64,000 nt of DNA from Murdochiella vaginalis (lineage in GTDB: Bacteria > Bacillota > Clostridia > Tissierellales > Peptoniphilaceae), in contig NZ_LT632322.1 in the NCBI RefSeq assembly GCF_900119705.1, forward strand, positions 1,364,001 through 1,428,000, read 5' to 3'. Under the pieces are notes generated by a model that was given only the letters and a program-made list of their open reading frames with translations, made no database searches and was not told where the DNA came from. Position numbers and translations under genes: made by a program. This document shows positions 33,052-42,419 of this stretch, piece after piece. Numbering within the stretch: position 1 is the first letter of the stretch; every line of letters begins with the position of its first letter.

Positions 33052-34288
33052 TCTCGTGATTATCGGCGGAGGCCCTGCCGGCCTTGCCGCTGCCATCGAA
33101 GCGAAAAAAAACGGTGTCGATTCCCTGCTCATTATCGAACGCGACCGGGAACTGGGCGGCATCCTCAATCAGTGCATTCACAGCGGGTTCGGCGTACAGG
33201 AGTTTAAAGAAGAATTGACTGGCCCGGAGTACGCCAAACGCTTTGTAGATCAAGTGGTTGCCATGGGCATCCCCTATGTGTTGCAGACGATGGTCGTGGA
33301 AATGACACCCGACAAGCAGATCGTCGCGATGAATGCCTCCGGCATCATGACCATTCAGGCCAAAGCCATTGTGCTCGCCATGGGATGTCGTGAACGCAGT
33401 GCAGGTTCTGTCGCGCTCGGAGGCTACCGTCCGGCGGGCGTCTACACGGCAGGAACCGCGCAACGCCTCATGAACATGGAAGGACTCATGGTCGGCAAGG
33501 AAGTTGTCATCTACGGGTCCGGCGACATCGGGCTCATCATGGCGCGTCGCCTGACGCTCGAAGGAGCACATGTTCCCTGCGTTGTGGAAATTGCTCCGGA
33601 ATCGAGCGGCCTTCCGCGCAACATCGCGCAGTGTCTCAATGATTATGACATTCCGCTGTACCTGCACCATAAAATTAAGGCCGTTCACGGAAAAGAACGT
33701 GTGCAGGGTGTAACCATTTGTGGCGTGGATGATAAATGGCAGGAAATTCCCGGCACGGAACGCGATATTCCCTGTGATACGCTTCTGCTTTCCATCGGCC
33801 TGATTCCTGAAAATGAACTGTCTCGCCAGGCACAAATCACGCTGCATCCGCGTACAAAAGGTCCGGAGGTTTCTTCGCATATGGAAACCACCGTTCCCGG
33901 TATTTTTGCCTGTGGTAATGTATTGCATGTGCACGATATTGTGGATTACGTCACACAGGAAAGTCGCAATGCCGGAAGAAATGCGGCCGAGTACATTCTC
34001 CACGGTGCGTTTCCACCCGCTACGCTGGCGACCTCTGCGGGCGAAGGCATTTCCTATCTCCTTCCTTCCCGCGTGGATCCCGAAACAAAGGAAAGCGTGC
34101 GTCTCTTTTTCCGGCCAACGCGGCGCATGCGAAACGTGCTGCTGTCGCTTTATAGCGGCGATGTGCTGCTTGCAACCTACAAGCGAAATGTGCTCATTCC
34201 TTCAGAAATGGCTCATGTGGACGTTCCCTATGAACGGTGTGCACAGGCTGTTTCTCCATTGCGGCTTGTCGCCAAGGAGGAGTCATGA
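33038..34288 (+). CDS. FAD/NAD(P)-dependent oxidoreductase, partner of the GlpA-like protein
   Basis: 416 residues from ATG 33038, overlapping the previous gene by 14 bp. Two dinucleotide-binding motifs: VIIGGGPAGLAAAIEAKK at the N-terminus and VVIYGSGDIGLIMARRL near 160. CRERSAGSV resembles the redox region of this group, and IFACGNVLHVHDIVDYV is the C-terminal FAD site. It probably passes electrons between the GlpA-like dehydrogenase and NAD(P). The next gene overlaps its stop as ATGA. Confidence 0.87.
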   Translation: MKKIDLVIIGGGPAGLAAAIEAKKNGVDSLLIIERDRELGGILNQCIHSGFGVQEFKEELTGPEYAKRFVDQVVAMGIPYVLQTMVVEMTPDKQIVAMNASGIMTIQAKAIVLAMGCRERSAGSVALGGYRPAGVYTAGTAQRLMNMEGLMVGKEVVIYGSGDIGLIMARRLTLEGAHVPCVVEIAPESSGLPRNIAQCLNDYDIPLYLHHKIKAVHGKERVQGVTICGVDDKWQEIPGTERDIPCDTLLLSIGLIPENELSRQAQITLHPRTKGPEVSSHMETTVPGIFACGNVLHVHDIVDYVTQESRNAGRNAAEYILHGAFPPATLATSAGEGISYLLPSRVDPETKESVRLFFRPTRRMRNVLLSLYSGDVLLATYKRNVLIPSEMAHVDVPYERCAQAVSPLRLVAKEES

Positions 34289-34653
34289 CAAAAAAGGAAA
34301 TGGTCTGCATCGTCTGCCCCATGGGTTGCGCGCTGACAGTACAACAGGAAAAGGGTGAACTTCGCGTGACGGGCAATCGCTGCCCGCGCGGAGAACAATA
34401 TGCCAAACAGGAATTGACGGCCCCTCTGCGCAATATCGCCTCCACCGTACGCGTGCATAACGGCGTTTTGCCGGTGGTTCCCGTTAAAACCGATCGGGAA
34501 ATTCCCAAAGAGAAGATTTTCGATACCATGGCGCTGATCAATGCGGTCGCTGTCGTTGCTCCCGTCCGTTGCGGAGAATGCATTATTCCCCATCTCTTCG
34601 GCACGGACGCCAACATCGTAGCGACGCGTGATCTCGCACGCCACGATTGTTAA
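34285..34653 (+). CDS. DUF1667-family Cys-rich protein
   Basis: 122 residues from ATG 34285 (AAGGAGG upstream). CIVCPMGCALTV near the N-terminus and GNRCPRGEQYA give a four-Cys set like that of ferredoxin or molybdopterin oxidoreductase N-domains; RCGECI is near the C-terminus. The family regularly forms the third subunit of this GlpA/flavoprotein module. It is probably an Fe-S electron carrier. Confidence 0.88.
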   Translation: MTKKEMVCIVCPMGCALTVQQEKGELRVTGNRCPRGEQYAKQELTAPLRNIASTVRVHNGVLPVVPVKTDREIPKEKIFDTMALINAVAVVAPVRCGECIIPHLFGTDANIVATRDLARHDC

Positions 34654-34670
34654 ACCGGAAGGAAGATTTT

Positions 34671-35558
34671 ATGCAACCGAAACAGTATTCGGTCGAAAGC
34701 GCCTGTCATCAGCCGCTCGACGTCCTTTATTATGTGCACGAGGTCGATGCCGTCGGCAATGTGCCGCGCGCATTGGTACAACTCTTGCATGGCATGCAAG
34801 AGCATAAAGAACGCTATCATGACTTTGCCGAATTTTTATTCGATCAGGGCTATGATGTGTTGATTCATGACCATCTGGGCCATGGAAAAAGTATTAGTCG
34901 CCTGCATCCCCTCGGCGATATGGTTTCTGCCGATACGGTGCTAAAAGATATCGACTTGGTACGGCAGAGTGTCCCGGTACATGAACAGACCATCTTCTTT
35001 GGGCACAGCATGGGCTCGTTTTTAGCACGTATATACGCGTCGCTTTACGATGTGGATGTGTTGATTGCCTGTGGAACCGGCCAAACGCCGTCATTCCTGG
35101 CGCATTTCCTGAAGCTTCTCCTTCTCACCCAGCCTTCCGGCAAGCCGCTTCACAAGCTGCAAAAGCTCGTCACGGGTTCCTTCAGCAAACGGGGCGAATC
35201 TCCGACGGCCTGGCTCTCTGTGGACGAGGAAAACCAACGACGCTATCGGGAGGATCCCCTTTGCGGCCAGCCCTTTACGAAGGAGGGCTATGAAACCTTA
35301 ATGGACATTGTCCTTCGTCTCAATCATGATGAGACCTATCGCAATTGCAGTGCTGATCGCATTCTTCTCATTGCCGGCGAAAAGGACCCAGTCGGTCAGT
35401 ATACCAAGGGCGTCCGGCAAGCGGAGGATCGCTACCGTGCCGTCGGCAAAAAGGTGCAGAGCATTTTTTATCCCAACATGGCCCACGAGATTTTGCAGGA
35501 AAAGGATCGACAAATCGTATACCAGGATGTTTTGAAGTTTCTGCGTGAGGGACAATAA
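34671..35558 (+). CDS. Alpha/beta hydrolase, monoglyceride lipase-like
   Basis: 295 residues from ATG 34671 (GAAGGAAG upstream). Serine hydrolase fold: LLHGMQEHKERYHDF (oxyanion region), DHLGHGKS, nucleophile Ser113 in GHSMGSFLA, Asp in LLIAGEKDPVGQ, and His in PNMAHEILQE. This Hydrolase_4 pattern is typical of monoacylglycerol lipases and lysophospholipases. It follows the three redox genes by 17 bp; release of glycerol or glycerophosphate for the GlpA-like module is an attractive but unproven link. Confidence 0.85.
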   Translation: MQPKQYSVESACHQPLDVLYYVHEVDAVGNVPRALVQLLHGMQEHKERYHDFAEFLFDQGYDVLIHDHLGHGKSISRLHPLGDMVSADTVLKDIDLVRQSVPVHEQTIFFGHSMGSFLARIYASLYDVDVLIACGTGQTPSFLAHFLKLLLLTQPSGKPLHKLQKLVTGSFSKRGESPTAWLSVDEENQRRYREDPLCGQPFTKEGYETLMDIVLRLNHDETYRNCSADRILLIAGEKDPVGQYTKGVRQAEDRYRAVGKKVQSIFYPNMAHEILQEKDRQIVYQDVLKFLREGQ

Positions 35559-35594
35559 GGTCGCCCAGCACAACCAAAACGTTACGAAAAAAAA

Positions 35595-35646
35595 ACACTT
35601 GAGAGAATTAATTAACACTCGAGAGCATTAAAAAACACATGAGGAG
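35595..35646 (+). repeat. Three 20-bp-spaced direct repeats before pdxS
   Basis: ACACTTGAGAG (35595), ACACTCGAGAG (35615) and ACACATGAGGAG (35635) recur at exactly 20 bp, separated by AT-rich stretches. The third copy contains the pdxS ribosome site. This is a possible regulator-binding array. Confidence 0.6.
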
Positions 35647-35652
35647 GTCAGT

Positions 35653-36528
35653 ATGGAAAAAACACAAGTGGAGCTCAATCGCGGTTTGGCGCAAATGCTG
35701 AAAGGCGGCGTCATCATGGATGTCACCACGCCGGAACAGGCAAAGATTGCTGAGGAAGCCGGCGCCTGCGCCGTCATGGCGCTGGAACGCATCCCGGCGG
35801 ATATTCGTGCTGCCGGCGGCGTGTCCCGCATGAGCGATCCCAAGATGATTCGCGGCATTCAACAGGCTGTCAGCATTCCGGTGATGGCGAAGTGCCGTAT
35901 TGGCCACTTTGTGGAAGCGCAGCTTCTTCAGGCCATCGACATCGATTTTATTGATGAGTCCGAGGTGCTTTCCCCGGCGGATGACGTCTACCATATTGAT
36001 AAAACCGCATTCAAGGCGCCATTCGTCTGTGGCGCGCGGGACCTCGGCGAGGCGCTTCGTCGCATCAGCGAAGGCGCTTCCATGATTCGCACGAAAGGTG
36101 AACCGGGAACGGGCGACGTTGTCCAGGCCGTACGCCATCTGCGCAAGGTAAATGCCCAGATTCGCCAGCTTTCCGCCATGCGGGAGGACGAGCTTTTTGA
36201 AGCCGCGAAGGCTATGCAGGTTCCCTACGATTTGGTGCGCTATGTCCATGATCACAGCAAACTGCCGGTCGTCAACTTTGCAGCGGGCGGCGTCGCGACC
36301 CCGGCCGATGCTGCGCTCATGATGCAACTCGGTGCCGAAGGCGTTTTCGTCGGTTCCGGTATTTTCAAATCCGGCAATCCTGCCAAACGCGCTTCCGCCA
36401 TCGTGCAGGCCGTCACCAACTTCACGGATGCGAAATTGATCGCCGAAATTTCGGAAGATCTTGGCGAGGCCATGGTCGGCATCAATGCCGGTGAAATCGC
36501 CATTATTATGGAAGAGCGAGGCCAGTAA
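35653..36528 (+). CDS. pdxS: Pyridoxal 5'-phosphate synthase subunit PdxS
   Basis: 291 residues. Condenses ribose 5-phosphate, glyceraldehyde 3-phosphate and glutamine-derived ammonia to PLP, as a dodecamer with PdxT. Diagnostic segments: [81 protein letters not shown], and GADGVFVGSG-like [19 protein letters not shown] precedes the ATG. pdxT follows with a one-base overlap (TAATG). Confidence 0.98.
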   Translation: MEKTQVELNRGLAQMLKGGVIMDVTTPEQAKIAEEAGACAVMALERIPADIRAAGGVSRMSDPKMIRGIQQAVSIPVMAKCRIGHFVEAQLLQAIDIDFIDESEVLSPADDVYHIDKTAFKAPFVCGARDLGEALRRISEGASMIRTKGEPGTGDVVQAVRHLRKVNAQIRQLSAMREDELFEAAKAMQVPYDLVRYVHDHSKLPVVNFAAGGVATPADAALMMQLGAEGVFVGSGIFKSGNPAKRASAIVQAVTNFTDAKLIAEISEDLGEAMVGINAGEIAIIMEERGQ

Positions 36529-37184
36529 TGCCCATCGGCGTTCTGGCACTCCAGGGTGCCTTTATCGAGCACGAAAAGATGCTTCACCAACTCGGCGCCG
36601 ACGTGCGGGAGGTTCGTCAGCTTTCCGATCTCGACGGCCTCAGCGGCATCGTCCTTCCCGGCGGCGAAAGCACGGTACAGGGACGCCTGCTGCGCAAGCT
36701 CCATATGTTGGCGCCTCTGCGCGAGAGCATCCAAAACGGTATGCCCGTACTCGCGACCTGCGCCGGCCTCATTCTCTTAGCCCAACACCTTGAGGACGAC
36801 GAGACGACCCATCTTGCGACACTTCCCGTCACCGTTCGGCGCAATGCCTACGGCAGACAGCTCGCCAGTTTTACCACTGCCGCAGACGTGGGCAATCTCA
36901 CCGGCTTTCCCCTTGTTTTCATTCGTGCGCCGTATATTGCTGCACTGGATGGAAATGATAGCGTATCGACGGTTGAGGTGAACGGAAGCCGCGGCGGCGC
37001 ACCGAGCGTCGTGAATGGCGGCGGTGGCGGCGCAGTTGAGGTACTTTGTACCGTTGAAGATCGCATCGTTGCTGTGCGCTACAGAGCCCAGATCGGCCTT
37101 GCCTTCCATCCGGAGCTGACAGAGGATACCCGCCTGCATGAGGCGTTTTTGGGATTGGTTAAGCAAGGAAAAGGCAACCTCTGA
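36528..37184 (+). CDS. pdxT: PdxT glutaminase subunit of PLP synthase, with an internal insertion
   Basis: 218 residues (usual length about 190). Class I glutaminase: GVLALQGAFIEHEKML, oxyanion PGGEST (44-49), nucleophile Cys78 in LATCAGLIL, and His194/Glu196 in FHPELTED. Residues about 139-169 carry an extra Ser/Gly-rich segment (SRGGAPSVVNGGGGGAVE) between FIRAP and the following strand. It supplies ammonia to PdxS. Its last codons form the left arm of the terminator. Confidence 0.95.
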   Translation: MPIGVLALQGAFIEHEKMLHQLGADVREVRQLSDLDGLSGIVLPGGESTVQGRLLRKLHMLAPLRESIQNGMPVLATCAGLILLAQHLEDDETTHLATLPVTVRRNAYGRQLASFTTAADVGNLTGFPLVFIRAPYIAALDGNDSVSTVEVNGSRGGAPSVVNGGGGGAVEVLCTVEDRIVAVRYRAQIGLAFHPELTEDTRLHEAFLGLVKQGKGNL

Positions 37185-37204
37185 AACAGAGGTTGCCTTT
37201 TCCT
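37168..37204 (+). terminator. pdxST terminator
   Basis: GGAAAAGGCAACCTCTG-AAA-CAGAGGTTGCCTTTTCC, 17-bp perfect stem overlapping the end of pdxT, ending in a T-rich arm. Confidence 0.85.
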
Positions 37205-37210
37205 CTGTTT

Positions 37211-38340
37211 CAGAGGTGCCAGCCTGCGGTCGGCAGTCGCGTCGCCTTCGCAATAGCAGAACCAGAAGGAGCCGGCCTCCGGCCGGCGATTTGATAACGC
37301 CGCCGAAGGCGGCGTTCCTTTTGTAACGGTGCCGCCAACGGCGGACTAAGCGGCGCTCCTTTTGAGGCCGTCGGGCCCTGACATTAACACGAAATTTACC
37401 ATTCGTCAGGGGTGCCGGCCCTGACAACATCTCGTTTCAGCCATTCGTCAGGGGTGCTTGCCCTGACAACACCTTAATTTAGCAATTCGTCAGGGGCGCC
37501 GGCCCTGACAACATCTCGTTTCAGCCATTCGTCAGGGCCTCCAACCCTGACAACGCCTTAATTTGGCAAGTCGTCAGGGTACGTCGGGCCCTGTTTTGAC
37601 TCGAAATGTACCCTTCGTCAGGGGCACGGGCCCTGACAACACCTCAATTTGTCAAGTCGTCAGGGTACGTCGGGCCCTGTTTTAACTCGAAATGTACCCT
37701 TCGTCAGGGGTACCGCCCCTGACAACATCTCGTTTCAACCATTCGTCAGGGTCGCCAACCCTGACAACGCCTTAATTTGGCAAGTCGCCAGGGTACGTCG
37801 GGCCCTGTTTTGACTCGAAATGTACCATTCGTCAGGGGCGCCGGCCCTGACAACACCACAATTTAGCAAGTCGTCAGGGTACAGCGGGCCCTGTTTTTAA
37901 CTCGAAATTTACCATTCGTCAGGGGTGCCGACCCTGATAACACCTCGATTCAGCCTTTCGTCAGGGGCGCCAACCCTGACAACGCCTTAATTTGGCAAGT
38001 CGTCAGGGTACGTCGGGCCCTGTTTTGACTCGAAATGTACCATTCGTCAGGGGCGCCGGCCCTGACAACACCACAATTTAGCAAGTCGTCAGGGTACAGC
38101 GGGCCCTGTTTTTAACTCGAACTTTACCATTCGTCAGGGGTACCGCCCCTGACAACATCTCGTTTCATCCATTCGTCAGGGGCACGGGCCCTGACAACAC
38201 CTCAATTTGGCAAGTCGTCAGGGTACATCGGGCCCTGTTTTATCTCGAAATGTACCATTCGTCAGGGGCGTGCATCTTTTATGAGCCCTAACCGCGCCGC
38301 CATCCGCATTTCCAGCGGCGCTCCGCTAGTCCCTTTTTCG
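37211..38340. repeat. Palindrome island 2 (21-unit hairpin array with flanking A and B palindromes)
   Basis: Between convergent pdxT and the TldE-like gene. A-type palindromes near 37217 and at 37271-37287 (GCCGGCC-TCC-GGCCGGC), B-type at 37296-37316 (AACGCCGCC-GAA-GGCGGCGTT) and to 37360, then 21 C hairpins (about 37374-38275; TCAGGG...CCCTGA every ~43 bp), then a B-type element at about 38290-38330. Linkers again fall into three classes (CAACATCTCGTTTCAGCC, CAACGCCTTAATTTGGCAAG and CTCGAAATGTACC types). No protein-coding signal. Confidence 0.85.
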
Positions 38341-38395
38341 AAGGTGCCTTCGGTCTTCGAAGTTCACTCCGCACTCCGCCCGATCTCAAAGCATT

Positions 38396-38430
38396 AAAAA
38401 GCGACGGATGCGCTCATGGCGCACCGTCGC
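38396..38430 (-). terminator. Terminator of the tldD-tldE unit
   Basis: Minus-strand stem GCGACGGTGCGC/GCGCATCCGTCGC with one mismatch, followed by TTTTTAAT, 60 bp beyond the TldE-like gene. Confidence 0.85.
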
Positions 38431-38489
38431 GTTCATTCGGCCATAGGCCGGTCAAGACTTCCGCTCCACACCAATCACAAAGCGGCAAC

Positions 38490-39791
38490 TTACTTCTTCC
38501 GAATCAAAATTGCCTTGGGAGCCAAAGAATTCTCGCGCTTTTCGCATTCCTTGCTGAATACCATGCGATCCTGCGCATCGAAGAGATTCTCGGAAAGAGA
38601 ACCGCCCGTAATATACGTCGTCTTCCCATTTTGCACGAGCTTAGCCAGACGATATTCCCCGCCGAAATCTCCTTCAATGGGAGATGCCACGAACGACGAG
38701 AAAACGTAGATTTCGAGATAGTCCTCATCCAAAAATGCGTCGTAAGGCGTATCGGATCCCTCTACCACAAACGGAATCGGCGTACCGATGTTTTCCCGAT
38801 CCATGTAAGAGCTGAATTGTTGCGATGTACGGAAATTCTGCACCACTGAATCGCGATAAAGATCGTATGGATGTAACAACACGCCATCCTTATCAATCGG
38901 GGCCTTGGCCACGGCATGAGAAAGCGTGGGATCCATGCGAATATTGAGCGGCTGGAGGGCATCTTCGCCCGTAAAGCGCTCGCCAATCTTGGCACGCGAA
39001 AAGCCGTTGTAAACAGCCTCATCCGAAGCCTGCACCACATAAAGTCTCAAAAGATCCTCCACGGCGCTTCCGCGCAAAATGACATTGATGTTTTCCAGCT
39101 TCGGTGTCTTCACCGCAGCAGCGCGCGCTTCCGTATCAGCCAACTGTGTCTTCACCACGTCACGCACCTGCTCCACATCAAGAAGACCGAAGGTGTAATC
39201 GTTAAAGATTTCCACACTCTCCGTCGCTCCCTCGGCATCTGTCACCAGCTCAAAAACAAAGCGATGCACCGGATACGTCACCTCCGTGCCGGTAGAGGTC
39301 TCCACATGTCGCGTTCCGTCCACAGCAAAAAGCTCCACCGAATTAACCTGCGACGACATGCCGTAGTCCGTAAATAGCGCCTCATAAAGCGCATCATACT
39401 GCGTTTTCAGCGTCTCCGTGTTGGACGGCTCCGTATGAGACTGTTCTGAAGTGACTTTCGCCTGCGCATCATTAGTCGCCATCGGATACCACTTGTTTTT
39501 CACAAAGCGAGCCGAGACAATGGCGTTGTCGATACGCGCCTCGATCTCCTCCGGAGAATCTCCGGCAGAAAGCAGCGCCTCCGCCTTGCCTTTATAGCGT
39601 TCGACGCCGTCCGCACCCGCTTCTTCAAAATCGACAAAGACCTCTACCGTGGTTTCGGTCGTCTCACACAGACGGTTCTGGTCCAGCTTGTTTTTCACAA
39701 AGAACAGCTCCGTGGACGCCAGCTTCTCCTCCGTAACAATCCAACCGGCAAGCTCTTTTTTCTTCAATATATTCAAAATCGTTTCCCGCAT
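38490..39791 (-). CDS. TldE/PmbA-like metalloprotease subunit
   Basis: 433 residues. Member of the TldD/PmbA family that lacks the HExxxH site, as expected for the TldE-type partner. The N-terminal domain (EELFFVKN-like TELFFVKNKLDQN, CETTETTVEVFVDF) and the C-terminal GGEYRLAKLVQNGK region fit the family; central repeats are weak. It lies 9 bp after tldD, so the heterodimer is probably co-expressed. Known relatives process peptides such as microcin precursors; no RiPP precursor was recognised nearby. Confidence 0.78.
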   Translation of the reverse strand: MRETILNILKKKELAGWIVTEEKLASTELFFVKNKLDQNRLCETTETTVEVFVDFEEAGADGVERYKGKAEALLSAGDSPEEIEARIDNAIVSARFVKNKWYPMATNDAQAKVTSEQSHTEPSNTETLKTQYDALYEALFTDYGMSSQVNSVELFAVDGTRHVETSTGTEVTYPVHRFVFELVTDAEGATESVEIFNDYTFGLLDVEQVRDVVKTQLADTEARAAAVKTPKLENINVILRGSAVEDLLRLYVVQASDEAVYNGFSRAKIGERFTGEDALQPLNIRMDPTLSHAVAKAPIDKDGVLLHPYDLYRDSVVQNFRTSQQFSSYMDRENIGTPIPFVVEGSDTPYDAFLDEDYLEIYVFSSFVASPIEGDFGGEYRLAKLVQNGKTTYITGGSLSENLFDAQDRMVFSKECEKRENSLAPKAILIRKK

Positions 39792-39800
39792 ACGACTCTC

Positions 39801-41219
39801 CTAACTCAGTTTTCCGCGCGCTTTAATGTATGCGCCACCGGTGGACGTCTTGACCCATTCTTTCCAGCCTTTTCCGCAATACCCCGTGCCGGACATCTCC
39901 ACCTTCGGCGAAACCATCGAAATGGACTCCAGCAGATCCGGCACATAGCCCGTCAGATACACCGGGCTGACGATTTTGCCGGTCAGCTTGCCGTCCTGAA
40001 TTTCGCGCGCCTTAGCGGCGACGCATTGGATGCCCCAGTTCTTCGGATCCTCCATGCCGGAATGCATGCCTTCCAACAGATAGCCATGGGAAATGGAGGC
40101 GATCATCTCCTCTAGGGAATCCGTTCCGCCTTCAAAGAAGGTATTGGTCATACGGGTGTACGCCTTGCGCTTATAGCTCTCACGCTTGCCGTTTCCTGTC
40201 GGTTCCACGCCCAATTGAATGGCTGAAAGCGTATCACACATGCCGCGCTTAAAAATACCGTGATCAATAATGACCGTATCGTTGGCAAGATTGCCTTCAT
40301 CATCAAAGGCATAGCTGGAAACTTCCTCAATCGCACTGGCACCGTCATGCATAACGACGACATCCGAGGCAACGCGCTTATTCAGGTACTCCTCTCCCTT
40401 TGCACGGTGTTTCACGAACATGTCCATTTCCGTGCCATGGCCGAAGGCTTCATGCGCAATGAGTCCGGTAAAATCCGGCTCGCACACAATATCGTACTCG
40501 CCCGGCTCCACACGCTCCGCGGACAGCAGCTCCACCGCACGCGCACAGACACCGGGAACATTCGCTTCCACTTCGTCCAAGAGCTCGGATCCACCCAGAA
40601 GAGAAAGGCCCTTGTATTCAATCTTTCGCTTCTCCCCGTCCGTCGCCAGCGCAACGATGGTTGCATTGGCATAGGCATACGACTGGTAGAGATCGCGATG
40701 GGGCGAAAGAAAAATCTTATTGATCTGCGTCACGGAATGGGTCAACTGCAGGAAAGACACTTCTTCGCACGTGCCGATGTTGGCATCATGAATGGCCTGC
40801 AAGCGCGCCAAAATTTCACCGGGATCATCGTTCTGGGGAAGGCATTTCGCCTCGCCCAGGTGGTAGACCGTGGCAGGCTCATCGCTTGGCGCTTTGGCAT
40901 AAGGCAGAATCCCCTTGGCCCGGAAGCGCTCCCGATCCTTTTTCGCTATCTCGCGCACGCGATCCACTACATACGAAACATCCACTACATTAAAGGAATA
41001 TTCGCTCACGCCCGTATCCTGAAACACGCGCAAGACGAATCCGCGTTCCTGATCCATCGACGGCTCAATGGCGGATTTTGTCGTACTCACCACATACATT
41101 TTTCCATCTACATCCGTTCCCAAAATGGAAACATAGGCGAATTCCTTCGCCAGAATAGCAATTATTTCCTTCAGCTTGTCCTTCTGGGCAAGCAAATACG
41201 AAGATGCCTGTAATTTCAT
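39801..41219 (-). CDS. tldD: TldD metalloprotease
   Basis: 472 residues from ATG 41219 (AAGGGAGG upstream). The zinc motif HEAFGH is at 256-261 followed by GTEMD, diagnostic for TldD. GKIVSPVYLTGYVPDLLESI and EMSGTGYCGKGWKEWVKTSTGGAYIKARG at the C-terminus contain the conserved Cys and Gly-rich end. Acts with the TldE-like protein as a cytosolic peptidase for unstructured peptides. Substrate unknown. Confidence 0.92.
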   Translation of the reverse strand: MKLQASSYLLAQKDKLKEIIAILAKEFAYVSILGTDVDGKMYVVSTTKSAIEPSMDQERGFVLRVFQDTGVSEYSFNVVDVSYVVDRVREIAKKDRERFRAKGILPYAKAPSDEPATVYHLGEAKCLPQNDDPGEILARLQAIHDANIGTCEEVSFLQLTHSVTQINKIFLSPHRDLYQSYAYANATIVALATDGEKRKIEYKGLSLLGGSELLDEVEANVPGVCARAVELLSAERVEPGEYDIVCEPDFTGLIAHEAFGHGTEMDMFVKHRAKGEEYLNKRVASDVVVMHDGASAIEEVSSYAFDDEGNLANDTVIIDHGIFKRGMCDTLSAIQLGVEPTGNGKRESYKRKAYTRMTNTFFEGGTDSLEEMIASISHGYLLEGMHSGMEDPKNWGIQCVAAKAREIQDGKLTGKIVSPVYLTGYVPDLLESISMVSPKVEMSGTGYCGKGWKEWVKTSTGGAYIKARGKLS

Positions 41220-41306
41220 AAAACCTCCCTTTTTATACAACGAAGTCGTCTATAGCCAGACGTCCCCCTCACGAACGGAGGAATGCCGTTTCACCACCTT
41301 TGCCGT

Positions 41307-42419
41307 CTACGGCAACAGAGACTGAATGGCGGCTTTCTGATTGCTTTTGATGAAAGCTGCAAAGGCGCCCAACAGTTCCTTGCGCTTATCTTCCGGTAAC
41401 GAAACCAGACCGGACAAAACCGCATGGGCACTCTTTAGCCGTTCTTCGTGCAATTCCGTAAAAGACTCCGAGCCGGTCGCTTCTAAAACGCTAAACACCG
41501 TATCAATGATGGATGCACGACTTTCCCTATCGACTGTATCCAGCCAGTTGCCCAGCGCCGCCTGCACAAATAGGCTAAACGGGGTCAATTTCGTTTCCGC
41601 AAACTCTGTGCCCTCTATGACCCACGTGAACGCATCATGTTGAAAAATGCCTTGTGCCTCGCTCTTGACCACCTTATGCTCGCCCTGATTAAACAGCAGC
41701 TGCCCGATGATGGACGAATCCGGAACAATATTCATCATGCGGGGGCGAATGTTTTGGTATTCGGAGGAAAAGATAATCTCCTCGTGCATGCCGGGACCGT
41801 CGTTATTATAGACGATCGTGATGCGATCCTGTACATCCGGCGCACAAAAAATAGACGCGTACATAGCGAAATAACCACCCTTGGAATGGCCGCCGACGAT
41901 CAAATTTCCGGGATGCTCCTTGCCCAGGTGATCCAGATAGGCGACCGCCTCCTTGCATCCGCCGGTCTCCTCCAGATAACTCATCAATAGGCTTTCCTTC
42001 CAACCGGTAAAGGAAGCATCTGTCCCGCGATAGGCAACGTACCAGGTATCCTCCGACAGATGAAAGGCCAGCGCTGAAAACTGCGTGGCATCCTCCTCGT
42101 CCGCCTCGTTCACCTCGTTCACATAGTGGGAAAACCGCATATCGCGATACCGCTCTCCCTTGGCCATTTCACGCAGAAGAAGCGGCGCACGATCACAGAA
42201 CTTCGCGTTTTTCTCGATCTCCTCGGCATCATGCGTCGCAAAAAAACGTCGTGAAACCTCCGCAAGAGGAAGTCCGTTTTGATTTTCCGCCTCATCATGA
42301 AAAATGCCGTCGTAATCAACATAGGCTAATTCCGCCAAAACGGTGTTATCCACATCGTGAAAGGGCCGCTCTGCAAAAGAGACGTCCTTTTGATCGATCA
42401 CATACTCCAGAATGGTCAT
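41307..42419 (-). CDS. DUF2974/Mbeg1-like lipase-fold protein
   Basis: 370 residues. Lipase-like alpha/beta hydrolase: YVAYRGTDASFTGWKES (oxyanion region) and nucleophile elbow GGHSKGGYFAMYA, then YNNDGPGMHEEI, the pattern of DUF2974/Mbeg1-like proteins. No signal peptide, so cytosolic. Its ATG overlaps the stop of the radical SAM gene (ATGA), indicating coupling. Substrate unknown. Confidence 0.85.
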   Translation of the reverse strand: MTILEYVIDQKDVSFAERPFHDVDNTVLAELAYVDYDGIFHDEAENQNGLPLAEVSRRFFATHDAEEIEKNAKFCDRAPLLLREMAKGERYRDMRFSHYVNEVNEADEEDATQFSALAFHLSEDTWYVAYRGTDASFTGWKESLLMSYLEETGGCKEAVAYLDHLGKEHPGNLIVGGHSKGGYFAMYASIFCAPDVQDRITIVYNNDGPGMHEEIIFSSEYQNIRPRMMNIVPDSSIIGQLLFNQGEHKVVKSEAQGIFQHDAFTWVIEGTEFAETKLTPFSLFVQAALGNWLDTVDRESRASIIDTVFSVLEATGSESFTELHEERLKSAHAVLSGLVSLPEDKRKELLGAFAAFIKSNQKAAIQSLLP

